From Euglena gracilis (Eukaryota; Euglenida; Euglenophyceae; Euglenales): 64,000 nucleotides of DNA. Both the position numbers and the translations under genes were made by a program. Location: positions 73,174,205-73,238,204 of the forward strand of contig CP154956.1 of NCBI GenBank assembly GCA_039621445.1. Direction: 5' to 3'. Positions 20,601 to 32,600 of this stretch are shown here, one piece after another (within the stretch, counting starts at the first letter, position 1; each line of letters opens with the position of its first letter). The notes beneath the pieces are model-generated. The model was given only the letters and a program-made list of their open reading frames with translations. It searched no databases and was not told where the DNA came from.

Positions 20601-23600
20601 CCATGTAGCGCACTGTAGCATGAGCGCACCTAACCCTACTCCTTCAATAACCCCATAATAACCCAGAAAAAGGGTGTCGTACCATAACCGAAAGGGGGGG
20701 GGTCCGTCGTACGATAACAGATAAGTACCCGAGGAGGCTCTCCCGCTTCCTCGAACATACCACAGATGCATGTGGACGCACATGCATGTGGGTGTTTTGG
20801 AGCCCCATGTGAAAAGTTGCCACAAAAAGGATTTGCACAACAAAAGGCCAACTGGCACAAAAAACACACTGCACCACATTACATAAGGGTTTTGTTTGTT
20901 TTTAAGGCCCTTGAAGTTGCTTATGAAGGACATGTCTGCGCACCACATGAATTGGTTGGAAATATTTTTTTCCTTCAGCCTCGTGGTCAAATATATGCTC
21001 GAGGTAGTTCGTGGAGGCTCTCGAGTCTCCTCGAACGTACCTCAAACGCGTGATGAGGCTAGGGCGTTGCCATAGGAGGAGGCTTGAGGTCGAACGTTTG
21101 AGCTCGAGCCTCCTCGAGCGTTTTTGAGCCCCCCCCCCCCCAGGGGACTGCTCGAACCACCTTGAATGACATTCGAAAAAGCTCTCGAGACTCCTTGAAA
21201 GAACTCGAACGATGTTTGAGGAAACTCTGGAGCCTCCTCCTACCCCCCACTTGTCCACTGACAACCCCTGTACACTGACCAGCCCTGGTCGGGGGTTGCA
21301 GGTCACGGGGTGCGTATAACCACCCCCCCCGGTCGGGGGTCATGGTTTGGGGGCATGTGCCCCCCCCCCTGGTCAGGAGTTGCAGGAACCCGGTCGTTGG
21401 ACAAGGGGGGTACGTATAATGGGTGTGTTTTGGGCCCCCTGCAGAAAGTTGCCAACAAAAAAAGGATTTTCACAACAAAGAGATTCTCTCATACCAGGCA
21501 CATGTAATGCAAGGAGTTTTGTTTTTTTGGGGGCCTCTGAACAGTTGCATAAAACAGGGCATCGGCAAGAAAAAATGGAGTTGAAATTTATTGAAAATAT
21601 ATGTTTTTTTCCCAGTCTCATGATTGAACATATGTTCGAGGTGGTTTAAATCGAGCTCATTTGAGGAGGCTGGAGAGACTCCTACGGAGCCTCCTCCTAC
21701 CGTAACCATGCCATTAGGCCCACAAAATTTTGCCTAAATTTAGGCCAACCTGCTAGCTTTGGACTACCCTTAACCCTATTCCCTTTCTTGACGAAAGTTG
21801 TAGCCCTCAGCCTATTCCTAAAAACAGGGGGGAATATGCGGAGCGCATATTTTGCGCATTTCTGCATATTTAGCGCACACTTCTCTCTTTTTTCCCAAAA
21901 ACGCATATTTCGCATATTTTGTGTATATTTTAGCACATATTCAGAGGTTTTCCCGGATTTTCCCGCAGCTTATTTTGCCCGCTCCCGCACATTTTCCGAA
22001 TAACTTCCGCATCTTGTTTGGCCGTTTTGAACATCTTCTGACCATTTTAGGCCATTTGCTTTCATTTCAGGGGCAATTCTCGCCCCTTTTTTCTTGCAAT
22101 TTTGGGCCACTTTACGTCATTCTGGGCCACCGTGTACCATTTTTGAGCATTTTTGGTAATTTCTGGCCACTGGGCCATTTGTTTGGCAAATCAGCTACTA
22201 ATTTGGTTATGTGGTCCATTTCCAATTACAAAGTCGTCCTATTTGCTGAAAATGGCCGGAACTGGCAAAGAAAAAGTAGTCCAAACTGGTCTAAAATGAT
22301 ACCAAAATGGTTCGAAATGGTGGAAGATGATCCGAAACTGATTGTGGCCGGTTATGGGCTGAAACGGTCCCAAAATGGCCCAAAATAGCTTGAAATGACT
22401 TGCCAACTGCGTCACTTAAATGTGTCCAAATATGGCTGGGTTCTGGAAAAATTGCATATTTTCCGCATATTTAGCGCCCCGCATACATTGAGCGCATATT
22501 TCGGGGGGGGGCTTTCATCGCATATTTCCCCCTCTTGAAAATAGCAGAAACCACCAAAAGATGCGAACAAACCCCACTCATCTTGCGTAATTGGAAGTGG
22601 ACCCTTCCTTGTCTAAGTGCTGGGTCCTTCCCCCTGGCGAGGGAGTAACCCCCCCCTAATAGAAGCACGGGGCTGCAGGGTCCAAATAAAAGCGCACCCC
22701 CCGCCGCCGAAGGCGGCGGTCCGCTACAAGCGCACCCCCCATTTTGATGGGATTTCTTTTGGAAATCAGCAAAAATCGTGCCGGTAGGGTCCAAATAGAA
22801 GCGCACCCCCTATCCCCTATCCCCTATCCGCTATAAGCGCACCCACTTCTATTAGGGGGGGGTTTAATTAGAGGCAACTTTTTTTGTATGGATGGTGACC
22901 CTGGGGCCTGGGGGGTGAGGTTCGGGCGTCCCAGAGGGGGTTTCCTTTTTCTTTCTGTTGAAGCGCGGATTTTTTTGACCCTCCAACAGTAGGTCCCCCC
23001 CACTGCCCTGGGAGGGTTGGTGGTGCTGACCTCCCCGACACTGAAAAAAACCTATGGAGTTGAGGCCAGTCCAACTCCACCGGGTAGCAGGCCTCAATCA
23101 TTTGGGTGCAAAACCCAAGGTTCGTGCACCAACTTCAAGTGGTTCGCTGCACCAAACAATTAAACAACTGCAACTGGTTGATTGCAATTCAGCCAGCCAT
23201 GGCTGGTCACGGCCGACCACCTTTGCAACTGGAGGGGAATGCTTTGGTTGTATCTTGGCGCCGCGGACAGCCAAAACGAGGCAACCTCCCACAGATGCCC
23301 CCCCCCCATTTGGTTTTTGAAATGCTCAAAAAGCCGTGTATTTGTATGTGTCAGGACGTTAATTTCCCGTTGACCATTGATGGGTGCTTGCCACCCCCTT
23401 CTATGCTGGCCTGTGGGTTGTGTGACAATTACCCCGGAGGGGCTGCTAGGCAAGTGCACCCACCCCTGCCCCCAATCCACAGGTCATTGTCGGCCATAGC
23501 TCTCTCTTCGAGTTCGCGGTCGAGGCGCCGGAGGTGCCTCCCATCCCGTCCCTTCCCGGTGGATGTCGATGGCACCGCCCCAATGGTGGGGAGGGGGACC

Positions 23601-26507
23601 CAACTTTGAGGCAAACACCATCATGGCCATCGACAATGGGTGTTGTATGTTGGCCACGAATGCGAATGTTGGTCACATTGAGGACGATGGTGGGTGCCAT
23701 GTTGCTGGCCAAATACCTCCCCCCCCTATCTCTGTGCCATCAATCTGCCATCTACTCTCCCTAGTCCATTCCCTTCCCTTTCTGTTAAGGTCAATTTGCC
23801 CCCCCCCCCACCTTAGACCCCCCCTGAGTTCCTCGGCGTGGACATTTTCCCCCTCCTCAGCCATCCCGGTCCACTGGCTGAGAACGAGGCAAAGGGGGCC
23901 AAGTAAATATTTGGTAACCAGAAAATTCATTCTGTGGAAAATTGTCCTTTGTCTTCTGTATTTTGCTTCCTCCTAGGAACCTGCTCTTTACCCTCTGACG
24001 TCTGGCATTTTTTTGCATTTTTTTAAAAAAAAGTCGTCACTCTTCTGCTCCAAGGAGAATCATCTTTGTACAAAGAAAACTTCGGGTTGTAAAGAGTTCA
24101 ATTTGAGTGTCTGGGGATCAAAAAATGTAGAGAAATGTTTTAAAAAAGGTTAAATGTTAGAAAAATGTTAAAGAAATTGTCAAAATGTTTAATGTTAGAA
24201 AAATGGTAAAAAATTTTGTTTTTGGAAAAGACCCCTCCTGAAATGTTTCCCACCCTGAATTTATTTGGCTCTGTGGTGTGCTTTGTTTTTGTGTACAGGG
24301 GGGGGGTTTCGTCCTCCTCGTGCTCAGCAGTCGGAGGGGAACTGCTGTCCCATCTGCTACGACGACTGTGCCTCGACCGGACCCCACCGCCTCATTGGCC
24401 TTGCCTGCGGCCACACCTTTGGCAGCGCCTGCATCGAAGGTGCCCGGAGCCCCCCCCCCCTCACCGTGTCGGTCAGTGTGCGGGGGGTTCCCTGCGGTTC
24501 CGCCGGTTGGGCCGGCGCAGCCGCCACGGCCACCCCTACCAGTGGGCCGGGGGCGAGGAGTTCCGGCTTTGCCCCCGGCTTCTTTTCAGCGGAGTGACCC
24601 CCCGCTCCCCATTCGCTGCCGGCACCCCCCCTCCTCCCCCGCAGAGTGGCTGAAGCAGAAGCGGCACTGCCCCATCTGCAAGGTGAAGGTCTGCCCGCGG
24701 CAGACGCGGCCCATCGCCCTCCTCCAGGGGGACGACGCCGCCTACCAGCGGGCCAAGCTGGAGCTGGAGCAGGAGCGGCAGGTGTGGGCGGCCGCCCCCC
24801 TCCCCCGGTCTCAGGGAGCAGGCAGTGAGGGGGGAATATGCACAATTCAGTTTTCTTCAGTCTTGTGTGTTCTCCCCAGGTTTTATGTTTTGGGATTTAT
24901 GCAGGTCTTCCACCTGAAATTTTGTGCTGTCCAGAACATTTTTTTTTTGTTAAGTTCGTCGTCATTTCCCTGGCATGGTCATTCCCCTCCCCAACAGGAG
25001 GTTGAGGCTGAACGGAAGCGGACGTTGGCTGCCCGCCTCGACCGCAACAAGGCAGAGGTCTGCTCACATGCACTGCCAGTGAAATGGATGGGGCCGGAAG
25101 AGCAATGTGCAGTCATCTTGTTGGTCAGCTGTGTATTTTCCTCATCCCACTGATGCAATCAAAGAAATATTTTTCTTATTGTTTTTGTCATTTCAGGTCA
25201 TGCATTTTTTTCAGTTAAAAAATATGGGCAAAATGGAATAAAAAATCACAGGGAAAAATAGTGCTGCCAAATTTCCCTGAAATCTGAAATGGGTCAAAAT
25301 GCTTCAAAACCCGTTATTTTTGGTTAAATTGAAATTGATATTTGGTTGAATGAAAGTTTGTAAAATTGCCGATTTTATCGGTTTTATCATTTTTTTTGTT
25401 GAATGAAGTGATTGAATCGTGGGCACATTACAGACAGCCCCACCTGGGTCTGTCATATGCCTTGGCTCCTTGTGGACTGGAAGCAATCCAGCATTTCCGC
25501 ATGTGAATTTGCGGGGCACCGGAGATCAGATTGTCGTGCAATCCGCTCCACAAGCATCATGCCTCCCTGGATGACCGGAGCGCTGTCACTTACCATCCCA
25601 CCTTGACTCCCCCACTTCGCCCGTAATAACACACTACGGTGGAATGAACGCATTGCATATCAATACACCAAAGAGCAAGCTAAACAAAGACTTAATAATG
25701 TCTCAATACTGAAACGTACCTGGCAGCTCATTGAAAATAGGGTCAAAAAAACACACTTTTTGAAAAATATTTTTTATTTGACATATTTTCTTAAAAGGAA
25801 CAGTTTCTTTAAAAGCGTCATTGAGTGAGGGTCGCCGACAAAAAATTTTTCCACCTCAAATCTTTTTCTACCCATTTCTAGACCATGTCAAGGCAGATTT
25901 TGGATGGTGTGCCCACCATTCAATCACTTAGCCGCTTGCCGACTCCCCTGGGGGGGGGTGGCTCGTTTTCTCTGGTTGACTGAGAAAGACCAGCTTTCGG
26001 GCTCTGAACTCCTGCCGGGGGCTTCGGCCAAAAAAACTCTTAAAAACGTGATCTGTTGCTGAAGGCGCTGGAAATTTTTTGTGCTAATTTTTTGGGGGTT
26101 GTGGTCACTATTACTTTGGTCTCCAGAGTGGTCAACCCCCCGGGGGGGGGGTAGTGACTGACTGGTTTTTGGACCAGTGGAAGTGACCCCCTCCCCACCC
26201 GGGGGTCAATAAAAAATTGTTTCGTCCATCCCCCCCATGCTTGCCTGCCTGGCCCTGCCCCTCCAGCGGGACGTCCGCATCCTGACCGGCAAGCACAAAC
26301 ACGCCACTGCCCTCCTGCGGGAGGGGCTGCGGGCGACCAAACAGCCGCAGCCCAAGTTGGCCATCAGCCTCGCCTTCCTCACCGCGCAATCCACGGCCGA
26401 GCTCTGGGTGGACGCCAGTGGTGGAGCTGGCGCTTGCCTCACGTGTGCATGCCTATCATCGTCTGGTGTTGACCACCAACAGGCACTCACGCACACGCGC
26501 GCGCGCG

Positions 26508-26588
<81 letters not shown>

Positions 26589-26631
26589 GCGCGCGCGCAC
26601 AAACACATGCACACGCACGCACGCACGCACG

Positions 26632-26663
<32 letters not shown>

Positions 26664-29600
26664 GACACGCGCGCGCGCACACACACACACACACGCACGC
26701 ACGCATGCATACACAGACACAGACACGCACACACAAACACACACGAGGCGCGCGCACGCACACGCACATGCACACGCACACACACACGCATGCACGCACG
26801 CACACACACACACACACACAACACACACACGCGCGCGCGCGTGCGCACACGCACGCACGCACGCGCGCGCGCACACACACACAGATGCATGCATGCACGG
26901 AGCGGGGCACGTCCTTTTTGTTTCTCCCCTTCACCCAACCATGCCCTCATCCTGTCCCCTGATCAGCGTGCCCTCCTGTACTCCAATCATTGCTCCAGCA
27001 CGCGTCTCCACTCCGCCTCCTCCGGCCCAGAAACGTGCGGCAGCCCACCCTGGTGGGGGACGGCGCGCTCGCCCTCATGGACCTCAAGGCCGCCGCCCAG
27101 GGCAGCTCCGGCCCTTCTCGGTGGACTGCTCCCGCCCCAACTTTTTTTTTGCGTGGTGCACCCCCTCCAGCATTTGCATGGACGTCCCCGCCCATCCCAT
27201 TGCTTGAGGTGTGCCCGACCCCTCCCCCTGGGGGAGGGTGACTGACTGGGTTTTTTCGGAGTGACTGACTGGTTTTTGGGATGTTGGAGGCGGCCACGAT
27301 TGACCGAAATGCCCCCTCGGCCCCCAAGGCATCTCACATTTTTGGGTTTTTTTGGCAAAATTAATTAATTTTGAGCCATTTATGGCCAAGTGGCCAAAGT
27401 GACCGACCCCCGGGTGGTCAGTGGTGAGTGGGTTTTGAATAGTGACCGACCGGCTTTTTGAAAGTGGAAAGTGACCCCCTCTCCCTCCGGGGTCGGTAAG
27501 CAACGGTGTGCGCCCTCCTTGCGTGGCTGGAGAGAGGGGTACACCTGCCCCCAGCTGGTGGGCCCCAGGTGTAGGATCCCCTCCGGCGTAAGAAAACCGC
27601 TGGTAATTTGGCCCCACCGGCACCTCAAGGGTTCTGCACATGTTTTGGAGGTGCTCTGGTGGTGGATGCGTTCCATCAGCGGGCAGCGGTCCTCTATTTG
27701 GACCCTGCTCTATTTATAGGACCTCCCTACGGGGCCCAGGCAGCCAGCACTTGTTTTCCAGCCAGCACCTCCCAGCCAGGCTGCGGACCCCCCCCCCCCC
27801 GGCCCATTGAAATACCTATGCTGGGGGTGAAAAATGGCCAAAACGGCATTTTTGGATGGTTTTTTGGGTTTTCACCTCAGCTGGGATTTTTGGGGGGCAT
27901 TTTTGGGGGGGTACCTGAAGGGTCCATCTCCCAGCCCGCTGGCCAGACCCCCCCCCCCCGCACCCCCCACCCCCTTGGGAGCTTGGGAGGGGGTCCAGCC
28001 AGCACCTCTTTCCCCAGATGCCCTCAGGGCCTTAAGAAAACCCCTGCAAATCACAGAGCACACTCTGCGGTGGGTGGATCATGCTGTCTGTCGACGTAAC
28101 CCTTCACTTCCCCCCCCCCCTGGCTTTGGATTGAGGGCTTCGACCCCTGCCTACCCTGCCCCCGCCCCCACCCCATGTGCCCCACCCGAGGCAAGGGAAC
28201 CCCCGGCGCCGCCCTGCCCGCCCCAACCACGCCACGTTCTACCGCCCGCATCAGCGGCGGCTGCTGGCCGCCGCCGTGTCCGGCGCCTTCGTGTCGCCGC
28301 GGTGTGTGGCGGTGGCGGCCGGGGCGCTGCTGTGGCCGGTGGGAGACCCGCTGGGGGGGGGGGGGGTTGCGTGTTTCACCAGCCAGCAGCCTTTTTGAGT
28401 CGGGCCAAGTTCCAGCCATGGGATTGGTCAACCTCCAGAAAATACGGCCTTCTGTTTTCGTTGCTGAAAACCTTCTGAAGGGGCCTTATTTTGGCAAGTT
28501 TCTTATTTTTCGATTTTTTTTTATAACCAGCCAGGCCCCAAGAAATTGCCAAAAAGCTTTCGTGTTTTCTTTCAGCACTTGGTGCGATGTGTAAATTGGC
28601 TTATGTTGAGATCACACCATTTCATGGTCTCGACAATACCGAGGATTGGAAAATTCAACATTCTGTTTCATTCCTGAAATGGGGATTTTCAGCATTTTTC
28701 CAAAGATTTTTTCCCCTTCCCAAGCGCTCCACGCCTTCTGGGGGGTGTTTGTGATATTTTTTTTTTTGCTCGTTCGGCCCAGGGGGTTTTATTTGGGGGG
28801 ATTATCCGGGGGGGGGGGGATCAGGCCGCCATCTCTTTCTTGTCTGCCCGATTTTTCCAGCGTGTGAGATAAGTAGGTCCCCTCCCGGATGCGGTTGAGC
28901 GACGCCCCGACGGCGGAGCATGGCGGGGTGGCGGTGGTGGAGGCGCGCTGCCCCGAGCCGACCCACCGCACCACCCTCCCCGCGCAGCCCGCCGCAGCCC
29001 TGCCATGTGACACCGCCCCGCCGCCCCAACTGCGTGGGCGGGAATGTGTGCGCGTGGGAGGTGGGAGGCCTGGGAGCCGGAGGCAAGCCGGAGCAGTCCA
29101 AGGTAAGGTGCCGTACATCGCCGATATCCGGCCGTCGAGTTGAAGGGACGATGCAGGAGAGGGGGAGGTGGAATTGGTTGGATGTCGGGTGCGAGCGAGA
29201 ACGGCGGGAGGTTTGGCTGCCGACAGGCTGCCGACAGCACTGCTTTTTCATTGCCCGTTGGGTTCCGGCCGACCGAACGCTCACCCACCCCCACCTCTCG
29301 ACAGGTTGGCCCGCATTGTCATTCGCGCGGGCATCCCTCTGGGGGGCTGCCCCACCTCCTGCCAATGGCACCGCGACGTGTTCAGCACCGTGCTGGTGGG
29401 CGATGACGACGGAGGTGGGCGTCCCCTAATGTGCCCACCGTCGCCCCCACCCCCCCCGTTCAGACCACACATTTTGTCACCAGCGTTTGTTGCTTTTGTC
29501 CCCCGAAGGGCTGCGTGGGGTGTGCGCATCCCATCGCCACAGCCCAGAATGGCAGAGGCCTTGGGGCTGGGGTGGAAGACCCCCCACACGGCTGAGCATA

Positions 29601-32600
29601 CGAACAAATTGGTGCCTTCCCGTGCAGCCTTCTTGCCATTTCTTGTGAGCCGTCCGCTCGAAGAGTGACCTTTCAGCCTTCGTTCTTGCGGATTTTTTTT
29701 GTCCCTCCGCCGTGCCCTCGTTCCCATCTGTCATGGCCCTGGTGGTGGTTACAAGCCGGCTTCCTGTTGTGGGGGGTGGATGCGCATTGTGTCCGAGTCT
29801 GCCCATCTGGGCCCTGCAACGCACTGCACCCGTATTGTATGCCCCGCCCTGCCCGCAGCGGTGTCCCTGCTGGACCTCCGCAACTTTACTACGCCGGTCC
29901 AACGCCTCACCGTCCCCCGCGACCAGGGCAGAACGGGAATTGGCCAGACAGCCAGGGTGGTGGGTGGGTGGGGGGGGGGTCGACCCCCCCCACCACCTCT
30001 TCCCGTATTTCTGGGAGCACCAATTTTCTGGACCTGGAAAAAAATTTCCGGCGCCTTTGGCGCCGGGTGTTTTTTTGATCTATTTTGGGACCCATGTGGG
30101 AAATCCCCCCCAAAACCCCTCAAAACCCCATTTTTTCACACCTTCCAAAAATTCAACATTTTCTCAAAATTTTGGTTTTGAGAGGCTTTTGAAGCAAAAA
30201 AGTGCCATTGAAAGTCCAAAAAAAATTCAAAGAGAAAAAATGTCAGTAAAATTTTGACTGTGCCAAAATTTGGTCCACTTTTTTTGACGTTCATTTTTTT
30301 GACCCCCCTCCTAAAACTACCAATTTTTAACCATGAAATTTTTGAGATTTTTTTTTGTGAAAAAATGTGGTTTTCCATCAAAAAATCATATGTTTTGGGT
30401 TCATTTTTCAAAAAAAAATTCAAAAATTTTCCGGCCAAAATCCCTTTTGTCCCGAAATCGGTGAAAATGCTGTGGTGGGTGGGGGGGGTCGACCCACCCC
30501 CACCTCCCGGGTGGGGGGGGGTCGACATCCCCCCCACCAGGCCGTCCCGTTCAGCCCTGCCCGCGACAGCACGTCCCCCTTCTTCAACTGGAAGTGCTTC
30601 CCCGGCACCACCGTGGCCCACCTGGAGCACGTGGTGGGTGTGCCGGCGGTGGGCGTGTGGGAGGGGATTCAAATCCGTATTGTCGTGCACTGCCCGCCGA
30701 GCAACCCGCATTGCGTTGCTCTGCGGGCACCCTGTGGACCCACACATGGCAGCCATGGGACGACATGCAGGCTACCACTTTGCCGGCACTGCGCAGACCC
30801 CAGCGCTGGGCTCAACGCGGTGTTCACCGCGGGGCCCGGCGGGGTCAACGTTTTCGACCTCTCTTCCCCCACTGCGCTGAGTCCCCTGCAGGTGTGCCCA
30901 ACCCCCAGCCCCGGCCGAAGTTGACCTGTGGCACGTGGGAGGTGTCTTGGTATGCAGACACTGTATGCTGTATGCTGTATGCTGTATGCTGTATGCAGGT
31001 AGTAGCAGACATTGCGGGGCCCCGAGAAAGTCCCCATCCGTCTCCATCCCCCCCCCCCCCGGCAGCTGCACGCCCCGGACGATTGGCACAGCGTCCACTT
31101 CAACGCCGACCTGCGGCAGCTCCTGGTCGGCACCCCCAGGGCCCTCCACCTCCACCCCGCGGGGAAGCCCTGCGGCCCGGCCCGCACGCTGGCGAAGGAC
31201 CTCCAGGTCTCTCCCCACCCACCTCCCAGGGCTGGCCCACCCCACACATCACTGGCAGGTCCTTTAGGACCCCGCCATATGCCTTTTCCTGAGTTGGCAT
31301 GGGGTTGCCCAAACCCGGGCCGCCTTGGCCGGGCTTCAAGCCGTTCTCAACCTGGCCCCTGCCCCCAGCTCCATCCGGCGGCTCGCAGGAGGCGGTGGAC
31401 CAGTTCCCGGACGAGGACTGCTTCGGCGTTGCCCTGCCCATCAACCCCATGCCCACCTCCCCCAATGCCATTTGTGACCCAAGCACAGACCTGCAGCATG
31501 CTGTGTTGGTGTGTCTGTCCTGGCGTTGGGGGATGGCCTGCGGAAAAAAAGGCTTTGCCACGAGCTCGGTTGGACAACCCGGTGCTGAAAGTCCGCCAAA
31601 CTCCTGTTGTTCTGTTTGGAGAGACAGCAGAAGACTGCCAAAGTCCCCCTCTTGCCGCACAGCCTTCGAGGAGGACATGTCTTCCTCATAGAAACCATCT
31701 TAAATTTCTGTTCTGTTTCCTTTCTCCCAAAATAATATGTTCAGTTATTTGTGATCATTTTTTTTGAGATGTCTGGAGTGGTATGGTTTTAAAAAAAAGT
31801 TGATTGAAACTGTCGGTTAATTTTTGAGTGTAGGTCTCCAAAAATGTAATGGATTAGCGCCACACTGACAAGTTTTCAAGGAAGAATGCTATTTCTTTCA
31901 TTGGATGATCCTTCATGATTAGATGATTATGCATCTCTTCCCCCACCGTAAATTTCCAAGGTGCTTCCCAGCTCTCAGGTCCTGCAACTGACAACACATT
32001 TGTTGTGAACAACCCAACTCCATGGTCACGAAAAGATGAGAATTGGGACGGACCCCTTCCCAATGCTTGCTCCCTCCCCTTGGGAAACTGTCAAGGTCTT
32101 TGGGATTTGGGACCAACCTGTCCAACCTGTCATGATAGGAAGTTGTCAGGGCCCCCGGTACTGGCCAACCTGTCAGGTGACAGTTTCCCATGTCGGGGGT
32201 AGGTGAGCCTCGGGGGGGGGGGTTGTGCAGGGGGGGATATGCAACTTGCATAATTTGCATTTTTTTTTTTGCACAATCAGGGTTTTCTGAAATTTGCAAT
32301 TTTTTTTGCTTTTTTGCATTTTTTTGCATAAAAATTTTGGCCCTGGAAAAGTTTTATGCAATGACCTTTGTGCTGCATTCTTTGCATCAGGTATGCTCTC
32401 CATTTTCGTAAATGTCCTAAATGTCCGCTTTATTGATGTTCAATGGTGACCTGGAGGGACGATTTGCTTAGACTGAACGTGCAGGTGCCATTCATGTTGA
32501 TTTCAAAGCTTCAGTGCTTGCCGTTGTCTTCCAGGAGGTCTTCTTTGTGAATCATTGACAGGCACACTGGCATTGTCACATGTTTACGGATTAGGCAGTA

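Larger units (their letters stand above)
17592..24330 (+). other. Large conventional intron (6.7 kb) of the RFWD3-like gene, packed with repeats
   Basis: Donor CAG|GTGTGT, acceptor GCTCAGCAG|TCGGAG. I found no convincing exon inside. It contains two oppositely oriented TAATAGAAGC elements, the 754-bp 7-bp-TSD element, the 385-bp TIR element and several GAGCCTCCTCGAACG-type repeats. The intron call depends on the upstream exon being real. Confidence 0.45.

Noticed and set aside
25625-25745. AT-rich open segment ([14 protein letters not shown]) in an RFWD3-like gene intron
   Set aside because: It might be a relic of a mobile-element protein, but it is too short to place and has no flanking repeat structure.
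26206-27245. Cys/Val- and His/Thr-repeat open frames over the CA/CG tract
   Set aside because: Simple-repeat translations in both directions; the tract lies inside an intron between two in-frame coding exons.
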